Source: Ryuthela nishihirai
Taxonomy: Eukaryota; Arthropoda; Arachnida; Araneae; Heptathelidae
Length of the DNA: 64,000 nt
Reading direction: 5' to 3'
Assembly: GCA_038380435.1 (NCBI GenBank)
Contig: JAWZYU010000025.1
Location: forward strand, 30,604,707-30,668,706
The notes below the pieces were generated by a model. It made no database searches. It was not told the origin of the DNA and saw only the letters and a list, made by a program, of their open reading frames with translations. Numbering within the stretch: position 1 is the first letter of the stretch; every line of letters starts with the position of its first letter. Below, in pieces: positions 43,904-53,359 of the stretch. Both the position numbers and the translations under genes were made by a program.

Positions 43904-44069
43904 TGTCAAGTGTAAAGTGGGTCCCTGTTTCCCCACAATCTTTTGCAACAGCTTTCAAGTGGATCTCTACCCCACAAAATCTTTGCAACAGCTGTCAAGT
44001 AGATCCCCTTCCCCAAAATCTTTACAGCTGTCAAGTGCATCCCATTTTGCCAACAATCTTTTGCAATAG
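41475..44069 (+). CDS. RTE-like endonuclease/reverse transcriptase polyprotein, long open frame
   Basis: An 864-codon open frame. Endonuclease motifs: QETRW near residue 17, GDFNAKVGTD near 121 and GSDHYLV near 215. RT motifs: VDFKKAFDSVDR near 441, VRQGCILSP, and the catalytic YADD at 542-545 (43098-43109). The start of the endonuclease (GTWNVRTLHR) lies in another frame at 41129-41467. A 2-bp deletion near 41455 relative to the copy at 6480 separates them, so the protein is not intact. About 420 bp between endonuclease and RT, present in the sister (7850-8272), is missing, but the frame is kept. There is no stop before the 3' repeat: the frame runs through (GAT)n as an Asp run and ends in the flanking array at 44069. 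Mechanism by family: target-primed reverse transcription. Confidence 0.85.
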   Translation: MQEFQGYNLDILGLQETRWTGKGEILKNNFKFLFTGREDGKHHQGVGLLLSRHANDALLGYECINERFLTAKFQTSVKDLNVICCYAPTEDADEDEKDRFYEQLQDILNSVKKGDITLVLGDFNAKVGTDSDLWGGVIGPFGIGSCNDNGQRLLQVSKLNGFRITNTYYKHRDIHKYTWVSPDGLHKNMIDYILINSKWASSVRNTRAYRGAEIGSDHYLVKSVCRELYQIVNVLCGRKRTGIQGLKDKQGKVIEGEDSVMARWAEHFSDVLNNVVSSTSIVCNDDRCIVGFNVGPITQSEVSLAISKLKLHKSPGVDEITMEMLRAGNVSVTIWMTEILNNFYDKGMVPKDFTRTIIIPIFKKGDRSSCDNYRGISLLSVPGKVLSMIVLNRVKNLVDRQLRDEQCGFRNGRGCVDQIFSLRQILEKCLEFQKPLVASFVDFKKAFDSVDRHNLWLIVRSYGIPDKLVNIMKALYNNTESCVRVGKAYSNWFSITSGVRQGCILSPFLFSLVVDYVMRNSLQGKAFGLKWAGDTKISDLDYADDLALLANDVDEMNSFIRTVDETGSTVGFVINREKTKVMKIGQAGCDSVNLNGCSLEQVSQFNYLGSCVTDTGDVRHEINRRIGIAAGTFKNLWRLWRNRRIHLKTKIRLYNSLVLSRVSYGSETWTLCKQDNRKLDAFDSRCLCSILGIRWFNFVTNDEVRQRSLQPPLSSILCRERLRRFGHVARMDNYRLANRVMNSVPRGLRRRGRPRMRWADNVKQDLVRIGVQWSDAADVAQDRGELNCAVWLDLRSPWLLEDDDDDDDDYVKCKVGPCFPTIFCNSFQVDLYPTKSLQQLSSRSPSPKSLQLSSASHFANNLLQ

Positions 44070-44300
44070 CTGTCAAATGGATTCCCCTCCTGCACTGTCA
44101 AATGGATTCACAACCTTTTGCAACAGCTGTCAAGTGGATTAACTCCCCCACAACCTTTGGCAACAAGCTGTTAAGTAGACTTTTTCAACAGCTTTCAATT
44201 GCATCCCATTTCCCTACAACCTTTGCAACGGCTTTCAAGTAAATTCCCCTCCCCCACAAACTTTTGCAACAGTTGTCAACTGGATTCCCCTTCCCCACAA
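43903..44300 (+). repeat. 40-bp minisatellite, right block (about 10 units)
   Basis: The same units continue after the (GAT)n end of the RTE insertion. Units here are more diverged and some are shortened. Confidence 0.9.
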
Positions 44301-44589
44301 CCTTTTCTGAGGTCCTGTGGTACTTGTGATCTGGCCATTTAGCCCATTGTGTGTACAAAGATTCCTCTCAGATGTAAATCAACCCAGATGAAGGATGGCT
44401 CTTTATAATAACTATGCTGATATATTTATGGTAAAACTATTGACTGCAAAGTCGTTCTTTTAATATATATATTTCAATCGCGAGGGCCTACAGTTATGAG
44501 TTAGGTATCAAATGAAAGCTCTTATGAGGATCATTATAGATTTTTCCTAATTTGCCCTCCACACACCATTCTCCCCTCCCCACAAAAAG

Positions 44590-44909
44590 GTTTTGGGTTG
44601 GATTGTTTTACCTCTGAACGGCACTTTTTTTGCACACAATGGACTGAATGGCCAGGTCACAAGGATTCCGAAGGCTCAGAGAAGGTTGGGAGAGGGGACC
44701 CACTGGAACAGCTGTTGGGATACAGATGGTAGCCTCCCGTCAAGACCATCCAGCGTGTTTTTTAACGTGCACAGGGTATGGCTCTCCCATACACGGGGCC
44801 AAGGCTTAACGTCCCATGCGACGGACTGTGGCCTTTCCAAGCCCATCGTTGTCCCCTACTGACCGTGGGCAGGGCGGGAAGTTTTTCGGAGATAAGTCTC
44901 GACGCTGAC
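44590..44909 (-). mobile_element. SINE-A, headless, first of three in a row
   Basis: Tail through central domain to GTCTCGACGCTGAC; no tRNA head. Another SINE-A tail follows 8 bases later in the same orientation. Confidence 0.9.
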
Positions 44910-44916
44910 TGGGAAG

Positions 44917-45249
44917 AGTTGGGTTCTTTTACTCTGAGCGGCACTTTTTTGCAAACCATGGGCTAAATGGCCAGGTCACTTGGACCCCGAAGGCTCAGAG
45001 AAGGTTGGGGGAGGGGACCCACTGGGACAGCTATTGGAAGACAGTTGGTAACCTCTCGTCAAGGCCATCCAGCGTGTTCTTTAACGTGCACATGGTATGT
45101 CTCTCCCGCAAACGGGGCCACGGCTTAACTTCCCACCCGACGGACGGCGGCCTTTCCAAGCCCATCGGTGTCCCCTACTGACCGTGGGCAGGGCGGGGAA
45201 TTTTGCTGAGATAAATCTAAACGGTGACCTAGCTGGGACTCGAACCTGG
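44917..45249 (-). mobile_element. SINE-A, mostly headless, second in a row
   Basis: Runs from AGTTGGGTTCTTTTACTCTG to the B-box region (GGACTCGAACCTGGG) and stops there. Confidence 0.9.
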
Positions 45250-45257
45250 GTTGTTGC

Positions 45258-45655
45258 TGTTGTTGTTGTTTTACCTCTGAGCGGCACTTTTTTGCACACC
45301 ATGGGCTAAATGGCCAGGTCACATTGACCCCGAAGGCTCATAGAAGGTTGGGGGAGGAGACCCACTGGAACAGCTGTTGGGAGACAGATGCTAGCCTCCC
45401 GTCAAGACCATCCAGCGTGTTTTTTAACGTGCACAGGGTATGGCTCTCCCATACACGGGGCCACGGCTTAACGTCCCATCCGACGGACGGCGGCCTTTCC
45501 AAGCCCATCGGTGTCCCCTACTGACCGTGGGCAGGGCGGGGAATTTTGCGGAGATAAATCTCAACGCTGACCCAGCTGGGACTCGAACCTGGGAACTGCA
45601 GATTACGAGCCTGGCGCGCTACCGACAGAGCCCCCCCCCCCCCCCCCGCCACCCT
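45258..45655 (-). mobile_element. SINE-A, full length, third in a row
   Basis: The tail end is GTTGTTGTTGTTTTACC, a different simple repeat from the usual. The head is followed by a run of about 17 C (45633-45649), a G-run expansion of the element's GGGGCGGGGG start. Confidence 0.92.
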
Positions 45656-45689
45656 ACAAAATGGATTGGATATTTCTCGTGTGTCGCCC

Positions 45690-45975
45690 TTAACGAATTA
45701 TATCTGAAATTAAAGTTTGTGACTCTCCAATTTCATGGACTACCTCAAACTCGACTCCAAAAAAAGAGCGAGCGAAAATCCGGTTAATGAGTCATATATT
45801 AAATGAAAGTTTATGAAGACAGATATTTTTGTGACAAAGGAAAAATATAAATAAATTAAAAATTAAAAAAAATACCTATCTTCCTCTATGCGCCCTAAAG
45901 AGTAGAAAATAAAACTAAAGAATTCGATGGTGCAATCAGTCGCTGAATTCGCATTCACTTCAAAGGAGGATTGGG
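45690..45975 (+). repeat. Dispersed repeat (AGTAGAAAATAAAACTAAAG family), copy 1
   Basis: CCTAAAGAGTAGAAAATAAA, GATGGTGCAATCAGTCGCTG and TTCGCATTCACTTCAAAGGA occur in the same order at 58560-58650 and in reverse at 59262-59345. Confidence 0.6.
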
Positions 45976-46532
45976 CGACGATTTACATGCTCAACAAGAT
46001 CGCCTGAACCCTGTCTTTCTTTCAAGCGGCGATTTTAGTTAATGTGGCGAGGTAATTAACTAATGCGATGTAAAAATCATCAAAACAATTTCTGAGTTCT
46101 AACTGTAAAATAAATGCTGCAACATAGTTTGTTGAGAGATTAGACGTCAGATAAGAATTTTACTATCGTTACTGGTTAACTGCTGAAATGCCACAACCAA
46201 CACGTTGCTTAACAATTAACTGTTTAAAATACTTTTTTGCTTAGTATGCAAACAGATACTCCTTTTAGCATTTATGTCTGTTTCCAGTAAAACTGCCAAG
46301 TATGAACTAAATATATGTCTGACAAGTATAAGCATCACGTGCCTCCATTACAATATTTGTTTTTTTCATTTAGTTGCTGAAAGACGCAACCATCACTTTC
46401 AGCAGTCACCTAAACACGAGCAAAAATGCCACCATGTCCTGTATTTGTTGTAAGAGATCTTTAAGTAGTTAACGCCGATATATATAAATAATTTTGAAAC
46501 AACCACACCCAATGTCTGTGTTAACAGTTAAC
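45976..46532. other. Spacer, nothing recognised
   Basis: AT-rich, with GCTGAAATGCCACAACCA and GCTGAAAGACGCAACCATCA as a faint internal repeat (46182 and 46376). No supported gene. Confidence 0.35.
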
Positions 46533-46660
46533 TACAGTAAAACCTGGTTAATTCGAAACTCTTTAATTCGAAATTTCTGTATGATTCGAATTTTCGTTTA
46601 AGACCCAACAGGCGAATTTCATAGAAAGGTACCCAGATAATTCGAACCCTTTTGCGCCCA
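46533..46660 (+). mobile_element. Possible pogo/Tigger-like transposon end
   Basis: TACAGTAAAACCTGGTTAAT followed by repeated ATTCGAA resembles pogo-group terminal repeats. The matching other end was not found. It is followed by GGTCGGATCTAGGGGGG, which resembles in inverted form CCCCCTAGATCCGCTCC at 23500, perhaps ends of another family. Confidence 0.35.
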
Positions 46661-46914
46661 GGGTCGGATCTAGGGGGGCACAAGGGGACAATGCCCTACC
46701 CCCACCTCCACTTTGAGAATGATGGAGGGATAATGGAGGCCAAAAATGATTAAATTTGTGCATATTTCATGCATTTTATTTCACTCATTTCATATAGTAA
46801 AGAAGGTTAATAATAATACACCTAAACTATTTTTATATGAGATTTTATTAACCTTTCTTTGATAAATACAATTTGATCTTGGGGTGGGGTTTTTTTATAC
46901 TACAATAAAATCAA

Positions 46915-47112
46915 TGTAATCCCATGGCCGAGTGGTTAGCGCGCTTGGCTACTGATCTACGACGGGACCTGGGTTCGAGTCCCGGTTAAGGCATGGATGT
47001 TTGTGTTGTTTTCTGCTGAGGTCCTGCCATCTTCTCAGATCTTCTACTGTGGCATATAAACTGACAGGCTCCTGTCAGACCTCTGTGGCAAGCAGCTGCT
47101 TGAGGGGGTATT
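46915..47112 (+). mobile_element. SINE-B copy (second tRNA-derived SINE family)
   Basis: A tRNA-like head with A box TGGCCGAGTGGTTAG and B box GGTTCGAGTCC, then a 110-bp body (CTGCTGAGGTCCTGCCA, GCATATAAACTGACAGGCTC, AAGCAGCTGCTTGAGGGGGT) and a TATTTATTT tail. The class of A box is Ser/Leu-like; the anticodon region is not preserved well enough to assign. A SINE-A copy inserted into the DNA just after its tail. Confidence 0.82.
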
Positions 47113-47145
47113 TATTTATTTTATTTAATATGTTCAAAAAAAAAA

Positions 47146-47524
47146 GGGGCGGGGGTGGCTCAGTCGGTAGCGCGCCAGGCTCGTAATCTGTAGTTCCCAG
47201 GTTCGAGTCCCAGCTGGGTCAGCGTTGAGATTTATCTCCGCAAAATTTCCCCGCCCTGCCCACGGTCAGTAGGGGACACCGCTGGGCTTGGAAAGGCCGC
47301 CGTCCGTCGTTAAGCCGTGGCCCCGTGTGCGGGAGAGCCATACCCTGTGCACGTTAAAGAACACGCTGGATGGCCTTGACGGGAGGCTACCATCTGTCCC
47401 CCAACAGCTGTTCCAGTGGGTCCCCTCCCCCAACCTTCTCTGAGCCTTCGGGGTCCATGTGACCTGGCCATTTAGCCCATGGTATGCAAAAAAGTGCCGC
47501 TCAGAGGTAAAACAACCCAACCCA
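47146..47524 (+). mobile_element. SINE-A, full length, downstream of SINE-B
   Basis: ATGTTCAAAAA flanks both ends (47130 and 47525) as target duplication. It lacks about 8 bases (GGATGGGAC) in the central domain. Confidence 0.94.
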
Positions 47525-47878
47525 ATGTTCAAAAAGATGTTGTCAAATGTATTTTGAAACAGAGTAAATGTGATTCAGTGGCAGAGTTTACTCTGCCATG
47601 ACATGAGTATCTTAAACATTAGGAAATTGTATGTTTTTCACGTTATTAAAAATGTTAATTCGAATTTACACTCGGCTAGAACCTTTATGAAAGACACTCG
47701 TTTATCGACAGAAATTCTACTGATTATATATTTTAGCAAGAAAAACTATCATTACTACTCATTGCATTTCTGTCGTAGGTAGAAAGTGCAATTATTTACC
47801 AAGAGATTACTTGTTCGCTATTACTTGTGAAACTTTTATAAGAAAATTAAAGGAATGTATATTGCAATACAATAATAT
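47525..47878. other. Spacer before the mariner element, nothing recognised
   Basis: AT-rich. The 70-codon plus frame at 47570 has no supporting signal. Confidence 0.4.
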
Positions 47879-47880
47879 AC

Positions 47881-49347
47881 AGGGTGATTCAAAACTTATC
47901 GTTCAAATTTCGTGGGGAGGTAGGGAATACGTCAGGAAACCGATTTCCCATAGGAAAGTATGTCCGCAAACGTCATCTACATGAACAAAATGGACAAGTA
48001 AAGTGAACACAAGGAAACAGTACAGTTAAGTGGTAACGAATGTGACTTTTATTCCAACAAGGTAAAGTACAGGTTCACAGTAGGTGCTCAAAATTGCGAC
48101 CATTTACACGGACACAGGATTCACAGCACCGTTGCATTGACCGCCGAACATTTTCAAAAACGCCTGGCATATCACGGACAATGCCTGCGGCGGCCACTAT
48201 TCGTGCAACCAGGTCCATTTCACTGTCGACGGGGGTCTCGTACACATGGTATTTCATGGTCCCCCACAAAAAGAAATCCATGGGCGATAAATCAGGTGAC
48301 CTGGGTGGCCAAGCGATCTGTCCACCTCTACCGATCCATCGAGCTCCGAATGTTCGGTTCAGGTAATCACGCGCAACAATTGTGCTATGGGCTGGATCCC
48401 CGTCATGTTGATATCACATATCTCGGCGGATATGCGCAGGAACAGTGCCCAGAAAAGTCGGTAACACTGTCTCGAGAAATATTAGGTATTTCCGGCCGTC
48501 CAATCGGGGCGGTAGCAAATAAGGTCCCAACAAACAGTCACCAATGATTCCAGCCCACACATTTACGGCAAAACGATGTTGCGCAGCGTGACTTTTCGTA
48601 CCATGCAGGTTGTCGTAAGCCCACACATGTGAATTGTGTGTATTGAACACACCTTCACGACTGAATGAAGCTTCATCTGTAAAAAGGACAGAAGCTGGAA
48701 AACTGGGGTCCACGGCACCTTTCTGCATGAACCATTGTGCAAATTCCACACGCTTCGGATAATCGTCAAGATGCAGTAACTTCACCCTTTGCAGATGGTA
48801 AGGATGCACACGTTCCTCGTGCAGTATCCGCCACACTGCTGACTGAGAGACCCCAAGCTGCTGAGCAATAGCTCGTGTGCTGGTATTCGGATTATCTTCG
48901 ATGGACTGTAGGACTTGTTCTGCGACGTTGACAGTCCGCGTCAGTCGTCTTCTCCCCGTATCCTGCATGTTGCTGTGCAGTGAACCACGTTCGCGCAGAT
49001 TGCGATGCACACGTGCAAACATTTGATGCTGCGGTATTCTTCTGTTGGGGTATCGGTCTTCGTAAACTTGCCTAGCTCGGCGGTCGCTTTCGCCAGCTGC
49101 CCCATATGCGAGATGCATATCCGCTAGCTCTTGATGCGTAAAACGATTCATCTTATCACTAGTAAGTCAGCTCGTACACTGATGACAGCGGGAGTGGTCG
49201 GGCGAGCTGTACACTGGTTGGGTACACACAGCGCCCTCTACACATGCATGCGTACATTTGCGGACATACTTTCCTATGTGAAATCGGTTTCCTGACGTAT
49301 TCCCTGCCTCCCCACGAAATTTGAACGATAAGTTTTGAATCACCCTG
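47881..49347 (-). mobile_element. Mariner-family DNA transposon (DD41D type), 1467 bp with long inverted repeats
   Basis: TA dinucleotides flank the element (47879-47880 and 49348-49349), as expected for IS630-Tc1-mariner insertions. It begins CAGGGTGATTC and ends with the complement. The inverted repeats run about 95 bases with only a few mismatches, so the copy looks young. One transposase reading frame on the minus strand fills the interior. Confidence 0.92.
48075..49151 (-). pseudogene. DD41D mariner transposase with one in-frame stop
   Basis: The frame starts at 49151 (MNRFTHQEL), is open for 245 residues, meets a TGA at 48414-48416, then continues in the same frame to a natural stop at 48075, about 358 codons in all. 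Residues 1-115 hold the DNA-binding helix-turn-helix part (NVAEQVLQSIEDNP, STRAIAQQLGVSQSAVWRIL). The catalytic triad is visible: D159 (LFTDEASF), D250 (QHDGDPAHS) and D292 (SPDLSPMDFFLWG), with 41 residues between the last two, hence the DD41D class. The stop lies just before the second Asp, where relatives often have Trp, so a single TGG to TGA change is the simplest explanation. No frameshift was found. Unless the stop is read through, the enzyme is inactive. Confidence 0.88.
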
Positions 49348-49525
49348 TAGATGAATTGTTTCAATAGTTTAAACCTATTTATCTTTCTATTTATCCTATT
49401 TATCTTGATCTATATATGCTTTCCTCGTTTTATATTCTTCTATTATGTCTTTTTCGACTTCTTGAATTTGCTTCTTATTCGAATTGTAGACGAACCTTTT
49501 CTATCAAGATTAGATAAGTTATATG

Positions 49526-50202
49526 TACAGTCGCTCAAAAAAGTATCCGAACACTCCGGTTGATTACAGAATTCAGAAAAAATATCTGGCAACGATTTTT
49601 TTTAGAAATTAGTGATCTGGCAACCTTCATGTCACGTGACACGAATATATGAATAAATATAGAATCATATATTTAATAAATATAGAAGAAAAATTGCCAT
49701 TTGTTGGGTGGAATCGGAATTCACGACTCCCTGAAAACAAATGTATGTTATCAGGAGGTCGTGGGTTCAGATCCCACCGAATAATGACAATTTTTTTTCC
49801 TCTGTGTTATTCATTATTTACTGTAGGAGTCTCAAAGATCATTGGTTGATGCTTCTGTCGTTCCCATCGATCATTGGTTCACTGATAGATGAGTTCACTG
49901 ACTGATGAGAGATTTGATGATCTGCGATAATCATTCATCACACTTTTGTTCATTGATTATCGACTGTTGGTGATGTGTCGCTCATCTTACTATCTTTGCA
50001 ATTCCTTTTTCAAGAGATTTACTTGGTTCATTTACTAACTTGATATCAATGGCGATAGATATCAATTAGTGATCTGACAACCTTCGAGTCACGTGACTCG
50101 AAGGTTGCCAGATCACTAATTTCTAAAAGAAATCGTTGCCAGATATTTTTTCTGAATTCTGTAATCAACCATAGTGTTCGGATATTTTTTTGAGCGACTG
50201 TA
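49526..50202. mobile_element. MITE-1 copy with internal insertion carrying a tRNA-like piece
   Basis: TACAGTCGCTCAAAAAAGTA at 49526 and the inverted end at 50202, with TA flanks. The palindrome is interrupted after CACGTGACACGAA (near 49645) by about 420 bases of unrelated DNA. That insert includes GTGGGTTCAGATCCCAC (49763-49779), a B-box-like tRNA T-arm, too short to call a tRNA gene. Confidence 0.75.
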
Positions 50203-50204
50203 CA

Positions 50205-50465
50205 TACAGATTTTATTAAAGTGTTTGAAACAATACTTAATACTTACGCGTTAATTAATTTCTGAGGTGAATTCTTATTAAGCATTACTCTTGCGAAATG
50301 GCCCAACTTCCCAAACTTTTTAAATACTGAATTAATAGTTTTGATTATCGAGATTCTAATAGATTTATTTTGATCTTCAATTTATCTTCAGTCACATTAT
50401 TCCATTAAATGAATATTAGAAGTTAAATGGCGTCGAAGTCAGATTCCCATTGACATAACGTTGAA
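50205..50465. repeat. Dispersed AT-rich family, reverse copy
   Basis: Modules in reverse order and complement: AGCATTACTCTTGCGAAATG, CCCAAACTTTTTAAATACTG, GATCTTCAATTTATCTTCAG, AATATTAGAAGTTAAATGG. Diverged. Confidence 0.45.
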
Positions 50466-50481
50466 ATTCCCTAACATTTTG

Positions 50482-50863
50482 GGGGGCGGGGGGGCTCAGT
50501 CGGTAGCGCGCCAGGCTCGTAATCTGTAGTTCCCAGGTTCGAGTCCCAGCTGGGTCAGCGTTGAGATTTATCTCCGCAAAATTCCCCGCCCTGCCCACGG
50601 TCAGTAGGGGACACCAATGGGCTTGGAAAGGCCGCCGTCCGTCGGATGGGACGTTAAGCCGTGGCCCGTGTGCGGGAGAGCCATACCCTGTGCACGTTAA
50701 AGAACACGCTGGATGGCCTTGACGGGAGGCTACCATCTGTTTCCCAACAGCTGTTCCAGTGGGTCCCCTCCCCCAACCTTCTCTGAGCCTTCGGTGTCCA
50801 TGTGACCTGGCCATTTAGCACATGGTGTGCAAAAAAGTGCCGCTCAGAGGTAAAACAACCCAA
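50482..50863 (+). mobile_element. SINE-A, full length
   Basis: CCCTAACATTTTGGGG is duplicated on both sides (50469 and 50864), one of the longest target duplications here. The A box is damaged (GGGGGGCTCAGTCGG). Confidence 0.95.
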
Positions 50864-50948
50864 CCCTAACATTTTGGGGGTAGTGTATTGGATATTGCAT
50901 TCGTGGAAGACGCTATCGAAAATTCTCTTCACTAGAATCACTTGAAAT

Positions 50949-51642
50949 CAGTGGCGGCTCGCGTATAGGCAGTGTGGAACTGCAGCACCCCCAATTTCAA
51001 CTTGATATTATCGATAACATTTAATATAATGGGTCCTTTTTTCTTTAATTCTTTCTTTATACTTGTACAATATATAATCCTTAAGCTTAATGTCAGTGGC
51101 CATCCCCCAGTTTATGAAAAGGTACAAAAATCTTTGTATGGAACTGTGCGCTTCACAGTACTAGCGACGAGGTGTTTGACTGTTGTGCGCATGCGCACAT
51201 AGGAAGCTACACGCGAGGCTGCAAGGGAGAGAGAGCACTGTCGTTCCCGCAGTGCCGACCCTGGCGTGCTGCTTGAAGGTAGTTTTTTTTTACTCCGCGT
51301 GTGTTGTGCTTAAAAACCGTGTACCATATTCTTGAATGTGATAAAGTGTAGAATTAGATTATTATCCTGCTTCCAGCTATTCTATTTGATTCATTTTTTT
51401 TTCGCGCAAATTAAAACAAGAAGAATGGATTTCATTTTTAAATGAATAGATTAAGCTTGAACTGTAACAATTTAGGTTAAAGTAAGTAAAAAATGTTTGA
51501 TTTTGTTCTTTTAGAATTTTATCAAGTTTGTGAATAAATTTTCTTTTTATACATATTTGTTTCCTTTTACACAATTTTAAAACAAAGGCTAAAAATTTTC
51601 TGGAGCAACACCCCCACTAATTTTAGCTACGAGCCGCCACTG
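50949..51642. mobile_element. hAT-type non-autonomous element, 694 bp, with perfect 8-bp target duplication
   Basis: Ends CAGTGGCGGCTCG and CGAGCCGCCACTG are inverted repeats. The octamer CTTGAAAT lies directly on both sides (50941-50948 and 51643-51650), the hAT hallmark. The interior is AT-rich with no transposase motifs. Confidence 0.88.
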
Positions 51643-51788
51643 CTTGAAATGCTAATGACTCAAATGTTCAAAATACTTCTCCGTTGCCCGAAACATTTAA
51701 GCTATTAGATCAAGCCTATTCACCAACATTAAACAAGAACGACTTTCTCGAAGTGGTCGGTAGTTGCTCCTCAAATCGAATCTTCTGG

Positions 51789-52234
51789 TACAGTCGCTCA
51801 AAAAAGTATCCGAACGCTATAGTTGATTACAAAATTCAGAAAAAATATCTGGCAACGATTTTTTTTTAGAAATTAGTGATCTGGCAACCTTCGTGTCACG
51901 TGACACGAAGGTTGCCAGGTCACTAATTTCTAAAAAATATCGTTGCCAGATATTTTTTCTGAATTCTGTAATTAACCATGGTGTTCGGATACTTTTTTGA
52001 ACGACTGTAGTTGGTCATATTATTTTGATACTAGATCGTGTGGGCTCACTCACGGAAATATTGAGCGTGTGCAGTTACCGTTCACAGCAAACTGGAGCGT
52101 GTGCAGTAACTGCACACGCTCCAGTTTGCTGTGAACGGTAACTGGAGCGTGTACAGTTGCTGTACACGCTCCAGATATTTTTCCTGAATTCTGTAATCAA
52201 CCATAGTGTTCGGATACTTTTTTGAGCGACTGTA
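51789..52234. mobile_element. MITE-1 copy, dimeric with strong hairpin
   Basis: TA-flanked. A first palindrome (51789-52009) is followed by the linker TGGTCATATTATTTTGATAC, a hairpin at 52075-52170 with arms of about 31 bases, and a second MITE-1 end at 52234. Organisation matches 2085-2817 and 58665-59252. Confidence 0.85.
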
Positions 52235-52841
52235 CTTTCGAATGCAATAGAAGCCTTCAGTGCACCTTTCTAGGAACACGAGCATGTATTTTTGGCTGAG
52301 GGGCGTACTGGTCATTAAGAAGCGCCTCTCGAAACGTTGCTGGTTGACCACGTGTCGTCACACGGCACTGACCAACCCCAGCGTCGCCTGAAATTCGCAG
52401 AGGTTCGTCACTCTATGAGACTGACAGATGAATGTTGGCAGTCGTGCATAGCCAAGTCTCCTTTTTTCTGTACTTCGTCGTTAGATTAAATGTCAACAAC
52501 TGACGACTTCCAAGAGATGGCGGAGTTCATAACCTCATCGAGAATGGTGTTTGCGTGTTCACAAATCAAATTCAATAGAAAAAAATATATCTCTGAATTA
52601 TGAAACTTCCAACTTCATTCTATGCGAAAAACGTGTACTCGGTGTATTCGTAGTCAAAAGAAGAGTGGCTTGATATGTATAGAGTGAAACGGAATACCCT
52701 TGATGGAAGGCCCGGATGTAGAAACAAAATCGAGGGGATTGTGGGGTTTGGGAAGAAACACAATCGAGCCGGGAAACTGTAAAAGGGTGAGGGGGGGGGG
52801 CGAGAGAGACTGGATTTTCAATGCAGTTATAACATTTTTCA
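52235..52841. other. Spacer of mixed composition, nothing recognised
   Basis: 52250-52450 is GC-richer than the surroundings and may be a decayed coding or element fragment. A G-run lies at 52790-52800. Confidence 0.35.
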
Positions 52842-52976
52842 GCCATGGACTACGGAGGTCCTCCAGACTGTAATTTTTCTCTCCACGTCTGTCTGTCCTG
52901 AGCTACAGCTACTGCATTTGGCCAGTGTAGGCCAATTCTAGCAAGGTCCTGTTAGACATTGTCTACCCATCACATT
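52842..52976 (-). mobile_element. RTE-like LINE, 3'-end fragment cut by a SINE-A insertion
   Basis: The reverse complement matches the last 130 bases of the RTE coding region (the segment encoding WADNVKQDL to the end). It stops abruptly where the SINE-A copy at 52977 begins; I did not find the rest beyond that SINE. Confidence 0.65.
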
Positions 52977-53356
52977 GGGGCGGGGGAGGGGGGGGGTCAG
53001 TCGGTAGCGAGCCAGGCTCGTAATCTGTAGTACCCAGGTTCGAGTCCCAGCTGGATCAGCGTTGAGATTTATCTCCGCAAAACTCCCCGCCTTGCCCACG
53101 GTGAGTAGGGGACACCGATGGCTTGGAAAGGCCGCCGTCCGTCGGATGGGACGTTAAGCAGTGGCCCCGTGTGCGAGAAAGCCATGTCCTGTGCACGTTA
53201 AAGAACACGCTGGATGGCCTTGACGGGTGACACTCCCAACAGCTGTTCCAGTGAGTCTCCTCCCCCGACCTACTCTGAGCCTTCGGGGTCCTTGTGACCT
53301 GGCCATTTAGCCCATGGTGTGCAAAAACGTGCCGCTCAGAGGTAAAACAACCCAAC
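52977..53356 (+). mobile_element. SINE-A, full length, inserted at an RTE 3' fragment
   Basis: The head has expanded G-runs (GGGGGGGGGTCAGTCGG) and a shortened GAGGCTACCATCTG region. Followed by a T-run at 53357. Confidence 0.9.
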
Positions 53357-53359
53357 CAT

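Larger units (their letters stand above)
39056..44390 (+). mobile_element. SINE-A with massive internal 40-bp expansion, split by an RTE LINE
   Basis: A recognisable but diverged SINE-A head and body (39056-39335: AGTTGGTAACGTATCAGGC, B box GGTTCGAGTCC, TTATCC, CGTATGGGAC, AAGTTAAAGAATACG) leads directly into a 40-bp array. The SINE-A tail (44297-44390: CTGGCCATTTAGCCCATTGT, CTCAGATGTAAATCAACCCA) follows the last unit. The array unit matches the internal SINE segment CAACAGCTG...CCCCTCCCCCAACCTT. CAGATG lies near both outer borders, a possible short target duplication. Confidence 0.8.

Noticed and set aside
48094..48547. Plus-strand open frames of 90 and 136 codons in the mariner element
   Set aside because: Antisense shadows of the transposase frame, which carries the recognisable DDD motifs.
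49690..49785. Possible tRNA near a GTGGGTTCAGATCCCAC motif
   Set aside because: Only a T-arm-like piece is visible; no matching D arm or acceptor at the right distance.
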